Source of the DNA: Acidovorax soli
GTDB taxonomy: Bacteria; Pseudomonadota; Gammaproteobacteria; Burkholderiales; Burkholderiaceae_C
Length of the DNA stretch: 48,659 bases
Direction: 5' to 3'
Assembly: GCF_900107605.1 (NCBI RefSeq)
Contig: NZ_FNQJ01000026.1
Span: forward strand, 1 to 48,659
Shown: positions 1 through 8,734 of the stretch, one piece after another
Numbering within the stretch: the stretch's first letter is position 1
Layout of the letters: each line of letters opens with the position of its first letter
Program-made: the position numbers and the translations under genes
The notes under the pieces: model-generated
What the model was told of the DNA's origin: nothing
Database searches by the model: none
The model's input: only the letters and a program-made list of their open reading frames with translations

Positions 1-96
1 TCGGTTCACGAAATCGAGCACGTAAGATAGTCAACCAGCTTCACGAAATCGGTGAAGGTTCAATGAGCCTCACACACAGAAATTCGGACAGGCCCC
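1..96. mobile_element. terminal segment of an IS256-like insertion sequence (partial)
   Basis: The leftmost 96 bases look like the outer end of an insertion sequence. Read on the minus strand, the end begins GGGGCCTGTCCGAATTTCTG, the style of terminal inverted repeat seen in IS256-family elements. It abuts the DUF1852 coding sequence abruptly: codons match that family up to base 97 and the IS-like end starts at base 96. A 12-bp direct repeat TTCACGAAATCG occurs at 5–16 and 40–51 inside the element end. The transposase lies outside the window, so family assignment rests on the terminus alone. Confidence 0.6.
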
Positions 97-723
97 AAAG
101 TACCGGTCGGTCGCTGAAAGTTCGCTCTGTTGATACTCAACGCCCAGTACCGGGTGCTGATTTCCATTCCGCTGGTAACGTTTGCTGGTCGATACACTGA
201 TGCAGATGACAGGTGGCTTGCCTAAGTGCGCTTTGTAAGTGACCGAACTGACAAACTGTTTGAACAGCTTTCCATGCAATTCACCAAAACCTTCAGGAAC
301 ACCGAATTGCGCCCGATCAGCGTTGTAGCCGGGAAGCAGGATGCTGAAGTCGTAATCGCGGACGTAGGAAGAAAAGTTGTTCCCAACGATCCCATCGATG
401 CGTTTTCCCGTCTTCTTGTCGAGAATGCTGGTTTTCAGCACTTCAATCAACGGAAATGAAGCATTGCTAATGCTGGAAGCCATGCTCATCTCTACGGAGA
501 TGATCTCCAGTTCGACAGAGTAGCGATCTCCTGTCGCATTGTCCCAATGCGCTAGCTCATTAAAACGGTTGTTGATCATCCTCAGCGTGTTGCGCAAATT
601 CTGCTGGCGACTCTTTCCCCGTGCCAGGTTGGCAAAGTTGGTGGTGATGCGCGTGCTGTCTGATGGGATGTAGTTTTCATCGAAAAGGATGCTCTTGAGT
701 TCAAAGCGGAGTTCTTCGTTCAT
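70..723 (-). pseudogene. mesX: DUF1852 / MesX methionine-synthesis protein, 3' end cut off by an IS
   Basis: The 217-residue product matches the N-terminal two thirds of DUF1852 proteins, which are usually about 325 residues. Visible hallmarks are TRITTNFANLARG near residues 25–37, GDRYSVELEIISVE near 65–78, GIVGNNFSSYVRDYD near 111–125 and HPVLGVEYQQ near 189–198. Homology stops at ...ATDRYF; the last nine residues (GACPNFCV and neighbours) are encoded by the IS terminus, and the stop lies inside the IS. DUF1852 is MesX, the partner required by the folate-independent core methionine synthase MesD. Here mesX follows an FMN reductase by 42 bp and presumably continued into mesD. The truncated protein is probably non-functional. 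Confidence 0.82.
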
Positions 724-765
724 GGCGATTGCGTCTGGAAGTTGTTAGGTTGGCCAAGTCGTGAA

Positions 766-1347
766 TCAGGCCACGTGCGCTTCAATGGTCAGGCGGGGCA
801 AGGCGTGGCGCGCCAATGTCACCAACGGCATTGCCCGCTCGACCGCGAGCCTGGCCCGTTCGAGCAAGGCCCCGTTGCGTAGGCGGCCTTCCGCAAAGTC
901 CTTGTCGGTTGCGTAAACACCTAGCGGCATCGTGCGCGTCTGGAAAAAGCTGAACAACGGGCGCAATTGATGGTCGATCACCAGGGCATGGCGCTCACTA
1001 CCACCGGTGGCTGCTAGTAGCACTGGTTTGTCGATCAATGCATCCTGATCGATGAAGTCGAAGAAGTGCTTGAACAATCCCGAGTAGGCGCCGCGGTAGA
1101 CCGGGGTGACTACGACGACCACGTCTGCTTGCTCGACTTCTACAAGCGCACGCTCTGCCGTACAAGGCAGTTGGGAGCGCAGGACCGCGCCGGCTAGTTG
1201 GGGAGCGATCAGACTCATCTCGATAAGGTGCTTTTCACACGGCATTTCATGTGCGATCAACTCCAGCAGGTGTTCTGCCAAGGTTGCTGCCTTAGAGGGA
1301 CGTTGAAGCCCTCCGGAGACGGCGACTATGCGCGTGGTGTGTTTCAT
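766..1347 (-). CDS. NADPH-dependent FMN reductase (MsuE/SsuE-like)
   Basis: This 193-residue flavodoxin-fold protein has the N-terminal phosphate-binding loop SGGLQRPSK (residues 11–19) and the VTPVYRGAYSGLFKHF segment (about 80–95) typical of NADPH:FMN reductases of the MsuE/SsuE type. Such enzymes supply reduced flavin to a partner oxygenase or to oxygen-dependent chemistry. It is the first gene of a leftward pair with the truncated mesX and is divergent from a MetR-type regulator, which fits a methionine/sulfur role; FMN reductases are commonly found beside mesX/mesD. Whether it still has a partner is doubtful because mesX is broken. The ATG at 1347 has only a weak purine-rich ribosome site. 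Confidence 0.82.
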   Translation of the reverse strand: MKHTTRIVAVSGGLQRPSKAATLAEHLLELIAHEMPCEKHLIEMSLIAPQLAGAVLRSQLPCTAERALVEVEQADVVVVVTPVYRGAYSGLFKHFFDFIDQDALIDKPVLLAATGGSERHALVIDHQLRPLFSFFQTRTMPLGVYATDKDFAEGRLRNGALLERARLAVERAMPLVTLARHALPRLTIEAHVA

Positions 1348-1564
1348 TCTGTCTTTCGTATCGACTGATTTCTGGTGCCTAGAGGCTTGATGGAGTGCGC
1401 AAGGTCAAGTCGCTTTGCCATCGTGCTGCGCCTGCAAGTTCGGTCCGCTGAATGCGGTGAGTTGTTTGACGGCCATGGGCTTCCTTTGAACTGCCAACGA
1501 ACAATGGAAGCGAATGCTAGACATCAGTGATCATGAAGTAAAATGGTTTTATCTCACGATTTCA

Positions 1565-1577
1565 TGAATATTTCTCA
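1565..1577. promoter_or_regulatory. candidate MetR-type operator (TGAA-N5-TTCA with one mismatch)
   Basis: TGAATATTTCTCA fits the MetR consensus TGAANNNNNTTCA at all but one fixed base and has the expected T at the centre. It lies immediately before the metR ATG in the 233-bp divergent gap, just after a TTCATGAA palindrome at 1561–1568. This position suits autoregulation by MetR. Assignment rests on motif similarity only. Confidence 0.4.
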
Positions 1578-1580
1578 TAT

Positions 1581-2477
1581 ATGTTGGAGCGCGCACATTT
1601 AGCCATCGTGGCCGAGGTCGAGAAACAGGGCTCCTTGACTGCGGCGGCTAACGTGTTGTGCCTCACGCAGTCGGCGCTGAGCCACAGCATGAAAAAGCTT
1701 GAGCAGCAGCTGGGCACTGACATCTGGCTGCGTGAAGGCCGTAGCCTGCGTTTAACCCAGGCTGGCCAGTACCTGCTTGCGGTGGCGAACCGGGTGCTGC
1801 CGCAGTTGAACTTGGCCGAAGAGCGCCTGCGCCAGTTTGCGCAAGGCGAGCGCGGCACGCTGCGTATCGGTATGGAATGCCACCCTTGCTACGAGTGGCT
1901 GCTCAAAGTGGTGTCGCCGTACTTGGCGGCCTGGCCCGACGTCGACGTGGACGTGAAGCAGAAGTTTCAGTTTGGCGGCCTGGGGGCGCTTTACGGCTAT
2001 GAGATTGACATGCTGGTCACGCCTGACCCCTTGTTCAAGCCCGGATTGCACTTCGAGCCCGTGTTCGACTACGAACAAGTGCTTGTGGTGGCCTGCGACC
2101 ATGCTTTGGCCAGCGCACCGCATATCACCCCCCGTGATCTGCTAAGTGAGGTTTTAATTACCTACCCGGTCTCGCCGGATCGGCTGGATGTTTACACCCA
2201 GTTTCTATCGCCTGCTGGTGTGAGTCCACGCCGGCATAAGACCATCGAGACCACCGACATCATGTTGCAGATGGTAGCCAGCGGGCGCGGCGTCGCCGCG
2301 CTTCCACGCTGGCTTGTCGAAGAGTACGCGTGCAAGATGCCCGTGAAGCCTGTGCGTCTAGGACCACAAGGGATTGCCAAGCAGATCTACCTTGGCGTAC
2401 GCGAGTTGGACATGAACACCGATTACGTACAAGCCTTCGTGCTCCTGGCAAGAACGCTATCTCATTCTCAGGTGTAG
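1581..2477 (+). CDS. metR: LysR-family regulator, MetR-type
   Basis: The 298-residue protein has a LysR winged helix-turn-helix at about residues 4–62 (GSLTAAANVLCLTQSALSHS) and a LysR effector domain. Two effector-domain stretches are MetR hallmarks: GMECHPCYEWLL (about 97–108) and ITYPVSPDRLDVYTQFL (about 192–208). MetR proteins sense homocysteine and activate methionine synthase genes. The gene diverges from the FMN reductase–mesX pair, which it probably controls. The ATG at 1581 aligns with the usual MetR start, but no clear Shine-Dalgarno precedes it. Its 3' end overlaps the convergent lyase gene by 10 bp. Confidence 0.85.
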   Translation: MLERAHLAIVAEVEKQGSLTAAANVLCLTQSALSHSMKKLEQQLGTDIWLREGRSLRLTQAGQYLLAVANRVLPQLNLAEERLRQFAQGERGTLRIGMECHPCYEWLLKVVSPYLAAWPDVDVDVKQKFQFGGLGALYGYEIDMLVTPDPLFKPGLHFEPVFDYEQVLVVACDHALASAPHITPRDLLSEVLITYPVSPDRLDVYTQFLSPAGVSPRRHKTIETTDIMLQMVASGRGVAALPRWLVEEYACKMPVKPVRLGPQGIAKQIYLGVRELDMNTDYVQAFVLLARTLSHSQV

Positions 2478-3328
2478 CGTTTCTCTAGCTCGTCCCAGTC
2501 TGGCTTACCGACTAGGCGTTGACGCTCAGTGAACGATGTGACCAAGCCGCTGCTTTCAAGTACTTGCTTGTCGTCTCTTAGGGTGGTGAGCGTCTTATGC
2601 ATGCCATGCACTGCGCCCTGTAACGCAGCGTTGGCGTAAAGCACGATACCGTAGCCCAGTCGGCCAAGCTCCTCGGCGCCGAACATAGGGGTCTTGCCGC
2701 CTATGACCATGTTCATCAGCTGCGGCTTGGCCAAGCGCTGGGGCAGTGCACGTACCTCCTCGGCCTTGGTTACGGCCTCTACAAAAAGGATATCCGCGCC
2801 TGCCTCTGCAAATTTTTGCGCTCGCTCTACGGCAGCCTCAAAGCCGTGCGTAGCTGCCGCGTCGGTACGCGCCATTACGAGGAAATCCGGATCGCGTCGT
2901 GCATCCACAGCGGCCTTGATCTTGCTCACCGCCTCTTCCGTCGAGATAACTTCCTTGCCCGAGAAATGACCGCAGCGCTTGGGTGAAACCTGGTCTTCCA
3001 ACTGAATGCAGTCGGCACCGGCTCTTTCCAGCGTGCGTACGGTGTGGTACACGTTGAGCGCGTTCCCGAAGCCAGTGTCGGCATCTACTATGAGTGGCAG
3101 GCTCACCGCATCACGTATGCGGGCTGTGTGGTTGGCGATCTCTGAAAGACCCATGAAGCCCTGATCGGGCATACCGAACCACATGTTGGTAACTCCGGCA
3201 CCGGTAACGTAGAGGGCCTCGAAGCCCAGGTCTTCCACGACCTTCGCAGACAGTGCGTTGAACGCGCCGGGTACCAGTACGCCGCGGCGCGCCTCGACAA
3301 GGGATTTGAGTTGCTTACGGGTGGACAT
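2468..3328 (-). CDS. prpB: isocitrate-lyase/PEP-mutase family lyase at the prpB position
   Basis: A 286-residue TIM-barrel lyase of the ICL/PEPM superfamily. Visible motifs are the metal-binding DADTGFG (about residues 82–88), LEDQ (about 110–113) and the catalytic KRCGH loop (about 117–121). As last gene of the prpC–acnD–prpF operon it is the natural candidate to split 2-methylisocitrate into pyruvate and succinate. However, where canonical PrpB and isocitrate lyases have an NITEFG-type motif, this protein has NMVIGGKTP (about 206–214), which resembles the 2,3-dimethylmalate lyase and oxaloacetate decarboxylase branches. The exact substrate is therefore uncertain. I chose the ATG at 3328 over an adjacent upstream TTG. 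Confidence 0.75.
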   Translation of the reverse strand: MSTRKQLKSLVEARRGVLVPGAFNALSAKVVEDLGFEALYVTGAGVTNMWFGMPDQGFMGLSEIANHTARIRDAVSLPLIVDADTGFGNALNVYHTVRTLERAGADCIQLEDQVSPKRCGHFSGKEVISTEEAVSKIKAAVDARRDPDFLVMARTDAAATHGFEAAVERAQKFAEAGADILFVEAVTKAEEVRALPQRLAKPQLMNMVIGGKTPMFGAEELGRLGYGIVLYANAALQGAVHGMHKTLTTLRDDKQVLESSGLVTSFTERQRLVGKPDWDELEKRYT

Positions 3329-3348
3329 CAAGTTATCACAATCTAAAT

Positions 3349-4533
3349 TCAGAAACTGTCATTGGGCACGCGCACCCAGCCTTCCATGAGGATGCGCGCA
3401 CTGCGGCTCATGACGGCTTTGGTAACGGTCCATTGACCGTCAACCAGGTTCGCCTCGGCGCCGACGCGCAGCTGGCCCGAAGGGTGGCCAAAGCGCACGC
3501 TGTGGCGCGCGCCACCGCCAGCCGCAAGATTCACCAGCGTGCCCGGCACAGCGGCCGCAGTGGCAATGGCGACCGATACCGTGCCCATCATGGCGTGGTG
3601 CAACTTACCCATGGAGAGTGCGCGAACCAGAATGTCCACATCCTCAGCTCGCACACGCTTGCCACTCGACGCGGTATAGCCGGCCGGAGGAGCCACGAAG
3701 GCGATTTTGGGTGTGTGCTGCCGAGTCGTGGCCTCCTCGGCCGTGTGGATAAGACCCATGCGCAATGCGCCTGCCACGCGGATGGACTCGAGGCGCGCCA
3801 ACGCAGTGGTATCGCCGTTGATGGACTCGCGCAGCTCGGTACCGGTGTAGCCAATGTCAGCGGCATTGACGAAGATTGTGGGAATGCCCGAGTTGATCAA
3901 CGTAGCCTGGAGCATTTCGATGCCCGGCACCTCCAATGCGTCCACTACCTGCCCCGTTGGGAACATGCCACCGTCACCATCGGCATCGTCTGCTGGTTCC
4001 ATGAACTCGAGCACGATCTCTGCTGCTGGGAAGGTCACGCCGTCGAGTTCAAAGTCCCCTGTCTCCTGGACTTGCCCGTTGAGAACCGGAACATGAGCAA
4101 CTATGGTTTTGCCGATGTTGGCCTGCCAGATACGCACAGTGCAGATGCCATCGCGCGGCATCGCTTCGACATAGCCTGCATGGATTGCGAACGCGCCGGC
4201 CGCTGTCGACAGGTTGCCGCAGTTGCCGCTCCAATCAACAATGTTTTTATCAATGGCAACTTGACCATAGAGGTAGTCCACGTCGTGCCCAGGGCGTCTG
4301 CTTTTCGAAAGAATCACACACTTACTGGTGCTAGACGTGGCGCTGCCCATGCCGTCGATTTGTGCAGCATAGGGGTCCGGACTGCCGATGACGCGCTGGA
4401 ACAAGCGGTCTCGTGCTGAGCCCGCTTGTTGCGTTGCGGGTGGCAGGTCCTCAAGACGAAAAAATACACCCTTGCTGGTCCCTCCACGCATGTAGGTGGC
4501 TGGAATTCTGATTTGTGGTGAAGCGACCATCAT
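3349..4533 (-). CDS. prpF: 2-methylaconitate cis-trans isomerase PrpF
   Basis: The 394-residue product is a PrpF-family isomerase with a diaminopimelate-epimerase fold. It opens with the characteristic RIPATYMRGGTSKGVFF segment. Lys71 (SSTSKCVI) and Cys105 (SGNCGNLST) correspond to the paired catalytic-region residues Lys73 and Cys107 described for the Shewanella enzyme. PrpF works with AcnD: AcnD dehydrates 2-methylcitrate and PrpF isomerises the 2-methylaconitate product. The start codon overlaps the acnD stop as ATGA, which implies translational coupling, and the lyase gene follows after 20 bp. Length is normal for the family. Confidence 0.93.
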   Translation of the reverse strand: MMVASPQIRIPATYMRGGTSKGVFFRLEDLPPATQQAGSARDRLFQRVIGSPDPYAAQIDGMGSATSSTSKCVILSKSRRPGHDVDYLYGQVAIDKNIVDWSGNCGNLSTAAGAFAIHAGYVEAMPRDGICTVRIWQANIGKTIVAHVPVLNGQVQETGDFELDGVTFPAAEIVLEFMEPADDADGDGGMFPTGQVVDALEVPGIEMLQATLINSGIPTIFVNAADIGYTGTELRESINGDTTALARLESIRVAGALRMGLIHTAEEATTRQHTPKIAFVAPPAGYTASSGKRVRAEDVDILVRALSMGKLHHAMMGTVSVAIATAAAVPGTLVNLAAGGGARHSVRFGHPSGQLRVGAEANLVDGQWTVTKAVMSRSARILMEGWVRVPNDSF

Positions 4534-7157
4534 GCAGCCCTTTTCTGCGCAAGGAAGTCCTGCGCGAAACGTTGCAAAACACCCCCAGCCTCGTAGACAG
4601 AGACCTCTTCGGCAGTATCGAGCCGGCAGTTCACTGGCACCTGCAGCGTCTCGCCGCTCTTGCGATGAATTACCAGCGTTAGTTCCGAATGCGGTGTGCG
4701 CGTCCCTTTGACGTCAAAGGTTTCCGTACCGTTAAGTCCAAGCGTCATCCGGGTGGTGCCGGATTGAAACTCCAGCGGCAGCACCCCCATGCCGAACAGG
4801 TTGGTGCGGTGGATGCGCTCGAAGCTCTCGGCAACCACCACCTCGACGCCCGCCAGGCGAACACCTTTGGCCGCCCAGTCTCGGCTAGAGCCTTGACCAT
4901 AGTCAGCGCCGGCAATGATGATCAACGGCTGACGGCGGTTCAGGTAGGTCTCAATGGCTTCCCACATACGTACCACCTGTCCATCGGGCTCCACACGGGC
5001 AAGGGAGCCTTTCTGCACCTTGCCATCGACCACGGCCATCTCGTTGATGAGCTGCGGGTTGGCGAAGGTGGCACGCATGGCCGTCAGGTGGTCACCACGG
5101 TGCGTGGCGTAGGAGTTGAAGTCCTCCTCGGGCAGACCCATTTTGTGCAGGTACTCACCAGCCGCGCTGTCCATAAGAATAGCGTTGGAGGGGGAAAGGT
5201 GGTCCGTGGTGATGTTGTCGGGCAGGATTGCCAGAGGGCGCATACCTTTGAGCGTGCGGGGAAAGGCAGCCAGGGCGCCGACGCCTTCCGTATCCCAGTA
5301 CGGAGGACGGCGGATGTAGGTGGACATCGGACGCCAGTCGTATTGGGGAGCCACACGTTCACCATCGTCCACCCGCAGGGAGAACATCGGCTCATACACG
5401 GAGCGGTATTGCGCGGGTTTGACTGCGGCCTGGACCACGGTGTCGATCTCTTCATCGCTGGGCCAGATGTCTTTCAGGCGGATTTCCTTGCCGTCCACAA
5501 TCGTCAGGACATCGTTCTCGATGTCGAAGCGCACTGTGCCAGCGATGGCATAGGCCACCACCAGCGGCGGCGAGGCCAGAAATGCCTGCTTGGCATAGGG
5601 GTGGATGCGCCCGTCGAAGTTACGGTTGCCCGAGAGCACGGCGGTGGTGTATAGATCACGGTCGATGATTTCCTGCTGAATCTTGGAATCGAGCGCGCCG
5701 CTCATTCCGTTGCAGGTGGTGCAAGCGAAGGCGACGATGCCAAATCCCAATGCCTCCAGATCGCCTAAAAGCCCTGCTTCCTTCAAGTACAGTTCCACCG
5801 CCTTGGAGCCGGGCGCAAGCGATGTCTTGACCCAGGGCTTGCGCGTGAGGCCCAGCCGGTTCGCATTGCGCGCCAGCAGCGCGGCGGCGATTACGTTGCG
5901 CGGATTGCTGGTGTTGGTGCAGCTGGTGATGGCGGCGATGATCACGGCGCCATCGGGCATCCGGCCCTCGGCCTCATCGGCGCGGGCCATTTCGAGCTTG
6001 ATGGCACCGGCAATGCCTCGATCCACCAACGCCGAGAGCGGCAGGCGACGGTGCGGATTCGATGGCCCAGCCATGTTGCGCACGACGGTCGAGAGGTCGA
6101 ACTTCAGTACGCGCTCGTACTGCACATTGCGCAGGCTGTCGACCCAGAAGCCGGCTGTCTTGGCATAGGTTTCCACTAACTGCACCTGTTTCTCCTTGCG
6201 GCCTGTCAGACGCAGGTATTCCAAAGTCTGTTCGTCGATAGAGAACAGTGCAGCGGTGGCACCGTATTCAGGGCACATGTTCGAAATGGTGGCCCGGTCG
6301 CCAATGGACAGGCTCTCGGCTCCCTCGCCATAGAACTCGACATACGCGCCCACTACCTTTTCCTTGCGCAGGAATTCGGTCAGGGCTAGCACGATGTCGG
6401 TCGCGGTGATGCCAGGCTGCCGGCGGCCCTTGAGCTCTACGCCTACGATGCTGGGCAGGCGCATCCAGGAGGCGCGGCCTAGCATCACGTTTTCGGCCTC
6501 CAGGCCACCCACGCCGATGGCGATCACGCCCAGCGCATCTACGTGTGGGGTGTGGCTGTCGGTCCCCACGCAGGTGTCGGGAAATGCCACGCCATCTTGC
6601 ACGTAGACCACGGGTGACATCTTCTCCAGGTTGATCTGGTGCATGATGCCGTTGCCTGCGGGGATCACGTCCACGTTGGCGAAGGCCTTCTTCGTCCATT
6701 CAATGAAGTGGAAGCGGTCCTCATTACGGCGATCCTCGATAGCGCGGTTTTTAGCGAAAGCATTGGGGTCGAAGCCGCCGCACTCCATGGCCAGGGAGTG
6801 ATCCACGATCAATTGAACAGGTACCACAGGGTTCACCTGAGCTGGGTCGCCGCCTTCGTTGGCGATAGCATCGCGCAGGCCAGCTAGGTCCACCAGCGCC
6901 GTCTGCCCAAGAATGTCGTGACAGACCACACGCACGGGATACCATGGGAAGTCGATCTCACGCTTGCGTTCAATCAGTTGCAGAAGATAGTTGTCCAGTC
7001 GTGCCGGATCTGCCCGCCGCACAAGGTTTTCGGCATGTACGCGTGCGGTATAGGGCAGCCCTGCCCAGGCACCAGTTCGTAATGTCTCAACCGCCTCGCG
7101 CGCATCCATGTAGTCCCATTGCGTTCCCGGCAGCTTTTTGCGGTATTTAGTATTCAT
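4530..7157 (-). CDS. acnD: Fe/S-dependent 2-methylcitrate dehydratase AcnD
   Basis: An 875-residue aconitase-superfamily enzyme with intact cluster ligands Cys413 (SCTNTSNPR), Cys479 and Cys482 (ACTTCNGMSGA). The substrate-loop TDSHT is at 199–203, and the C-terminal swivel domain carries the ADYGQGSSRDWAAKG signature. Co-transcription with prpF and prpC identifies it as AcnD, the oxygen-sensitive 2-methylcitrate dehydratase that replaces PrpD in many betaproteobacteria, rather than housekeeping aconitase. It follows prpC by 30 bp and overlaps prpF by 4 bp. Length matches AcnD. Confidence 0.93.
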   Translation of the reverse strand: MNTKYRKKLPGTQWDYMDAREAVETLRTGAWAGLPYTARVHAENLVRRADPARLDNYLLQLIERKREIDFPWYPVRVVCHDILGQTALVDLAGLRDAIANEGGDPAQVNPVVPVQLIVDHSLAMECGGFDPNAFAKNRAIEDRRNEDRFHFIEWTKKAFANVDVIPAGNGIMHQINLEKMSPVVYVQDGVAFPDTCVGTDSHTPHVDALGVIAIGVGGLEAENVMLGRASWMRLPSIVGVELKGRRQPGITATDIVLALTEFLRKEKVVGAYVEFYGEGAESLSIGDRATISNMCPEYGATAALFSIDEQTLEYLRLTGRKEKQVQLVETYAKTAGFWVDSLRNVQYERVLKFDLSTVVRNMAGPSNPHRRLPLSALVDRGIAGAIKLEMARADEAEGRMPDGAVIIAAITSCTNTSNPRNVIAAALLARNANRLGLTRKPWVKTSLAPGSKAVELYLKEAGLLGDLEALGFGIVAFACTTCNGMSGALDSKIQQEIIDRDLYTTAVLSGNRNFDGRIHPYAKQAFLASPPLVVAYAIAGTVRFDIENDVLTIVDGKEIRLKDIWPSDEEIDTVVQAAVKPAQYRSVYEPMFSLRVDDGERVAPQYDWRPMSTYIRRPPYWDTEGVGALAAFPRTLKGMRPLAILPDNITTDHLSPSNAILMDSAAGEYLHKMGLPEEDFNSYATHRGDHLTAMRATFANPQLINEMAVVDGKVQKGSLARVEPDGQVVRMWEAIETYLNRRQPLIIIAGADYGQGSSRDWAAKGVRLAGVEVVVAESFERIHRTNLFGMGVLPLEFQSGTTRMTLGLNGTETFDVKGTRTPHSELTLVIHRKSGETLQVPVNCRLDTAEEVSVYEAGGVLQRFAQDFLAQKRAA

Positions 7158-7187
7158 GAGATTGGGTGTTGATGACTCTTCCAGTGA

Positions 7188-8342
7188 TTACTTGCGGCTC
7201 TCGATAGGAACGAAGTCGAGATCCTCTGGGCCGGTGTAGTTCGCACTGGGTCTGATGATCTTGTTGTCAACTCGCTGCTCCACAACGTGAGCGGCCCAGC
7301 CACTGGTGCGTGCGATCACGAACAGCGGCGTGAACATAGCGGTCGGAACTCCCATCATGTGATAGCTCACGGCACTGAACCAGTCGAGATTAGGGAACAT
7401 CTTCTTGACTTCCAACATCACCGACTCCAACCGCTCCGCAATGTCATACATCTTGGTGGAGCCAGCTCCATCTGACAGTCGTTTCGCCACACGCTTGATA
7501 ACCACGTTGCGTGGATCGCTCACGGTGTAAACCGGATGGCCGAACCCGATGACGACTTCTTTGCGCTCAACGCGGGCACGAATATCAGCTTCGGCTTCGT
7601 CCGGGTTGTCATAGCGCTTCTGGATTTCGAACGCAACTTCGTTAGCGCCGCCATGCTTAGGGCCGCGCAGGGCGCCGATAGCACCCGCGATGCACGAGTA
7701 CATGTCACTACCCGTTCCAGCGATGACGCGCGCCGTGAAAGTAGACGCGTTGAATTCATGCTCAGCGTAAAGGTTCAGTGAAGTATGCATTGCACGCACC
7801 CAGCTCTCCGGAGGCGTCTCGCCATGCAGCAGATGTAGAAAGTGACCGCCAATTGATTCGTCATCGGTTTCTACGTCGATACGTTTACCTTGCGTACTGA
7901 AGTGATACCAGTAAAGCAGCATTGAACCCAGAGAAGCCATGAGCCGGTCAGCAATATCACGCGCGCCGGGAAGATTGTGATCATCTTTCTCGGGCAGCAC
8001 ACAGCCCAGGGTCGACACACCAGTACGCATCACGTCCATGGGGTGAGCACCGGCCGGCAGTTTCTCGAGTGCGTCCTTCACACTGGCCGGTAGGCCGCGA
8101 AGGGCTTTGAGACGCGCCTTGTAAGCCTTGAGCTCTGCTCGTGTGGGCAGCTTCCCGTGAACTAAAAGGTGCGCGACCTCTTCGAACTCGCAAACCTCGG
8201 CGATGTCGAGAATGTCGTAGCCCCGATAGTGCAAGTCATTGCCGGTACGGCCGACCGTGCACAGTGCAGTGTTGCCTGCAGTAACGCCCGACAGCGCAAC
8301 AGACTTCTTTGGTTTGAAACCCGTAGTTTCGGTGGTGCTCAT
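7188..8342 (-). CDS. prpC: 2-methylcitrate synthase PrpC
   Basis: The 384-residue protein is a short (about 380-residue) citrate-synthase-family enzyme of the PrpC type. It condenses propionyl-CoA with oxaloacetate. The catalytic triad is visible as His230 (PKHGGANE), His269 (GFGHPVYT) and Asp320 ([11 protein letters not shown]). The N-terminal motif LHYRGYDI is also family-typical. Its ATG overlaps the stop of the upstream thioesterase gene (ATGA), so the two are probably translationally coupled. The operon context with acnD and prpF separates it from the housekeeping citrate synthase, which is longer. Confidence 0.93.
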   Translation of the reverse strand: MSTTETTGFKPKKSVALSGVTAGNTALCTVGRTGNDLHYRGYDILDIAEVCEFEEVAHLLVHGKLPTRAELKAYKARLKALRGLPASVKDALEKLPAGAHPMDVMRTGVSTLGCVLPEKDDHNLPGARDIADRLMASLGSMLLYWYHFSTQGKRIDVETDDESIGGHFLHLLHGETPPESWVRAMHTSLNLYAEHEFNASTFTARVIAGTGSDMYSCIAGAIGALRGPKHGGANEVAFEIQKRYDNPDEAEADIRARVERKEVVIGFGHPVYTVSDPRNVVIKRVAKRLSDGAGSTKMYDIAERLESVMLEVKKMFPNLDWFSAVSYHMMGVPTAMFTPLFVIARTSGWAAHVVEQRVDNKIIRPSANYTGPEDLDFVPIESRK

Positions 8343-8734
8343 GGTGTCTCCTGATGATGCGAAAGTGGATCAATGGGGTGGGGGTGACCGGCAGCGTCAA
8401 CGGCGACCATTTCAAACACGGCCTGCAGGGTTTCGTCAGTCGGCGCACCAGGCGCTTGACTCAGACCACGGACGTACACGGTCATAGAAGTGCGGCCTAC
8501 ACGACTCACATGGGCGCGCAGCATGAGGCTGTGACCCACAGGCACCGGCACGCGGAAGTCGACACCGCTCACTGCAGCCACCACCACTTCACGTTGTGCT
8601 CGGTTGCGGGCGGCGAGGAAAGCCGCCTGGGCCAACCAACGCAATGCCTGACCCGCAAACAAAGTGTGATGGTGGTTGGCATGGGATGGCAGAACCATTG
8701 CATGCATCTCGGCGCTTCCGTTGAGGCTTGTCAT
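8339..8734 (-). CDS. hotdog-fold acyl-CoA thioesterase (YciA/BFIT-like)
   Basis: A 131-residue single-hotdog protein. The segment [16 protein letters not shown] (about residues 16–31) matches the N-x-x-G-T-x-F-G-G/A-x motif of YciA/BFIT-type acyl-CoA hydrolases, and [10 protein letters not shown] (about 88–97) matches their C-terminal strand. It is promoter-proximal in the methylcitrate operon and coupled to prpC by a 4-bp overlap. A role in relieving toxic propionyl-CoA or trimming another acyl-CoA is inferred. I chose the ATG at 8734; an ATG at 8707 with GGAAG upstream is also possible. Confidence 0.72.
   Translation of the reverse strand: MTSLNGSAEMHAMVLPSHANHHHTLFAGQALRWLAQAAFLAARNRAQREVVVAAVSGVDFRVPVPVGHSLMLRAHVSRVGRTSMTVYVRGLSQAPGAPTDETLQAVFEMVAVDAAGHPHPIDPLSHHQETP

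Noticed and set aside
5..51. CRISPR-like repeat from the two TTCACGAAATCG copies
   Set aside because: Only two 12-bp copies with no further spacers; they fit an IS terminus better.
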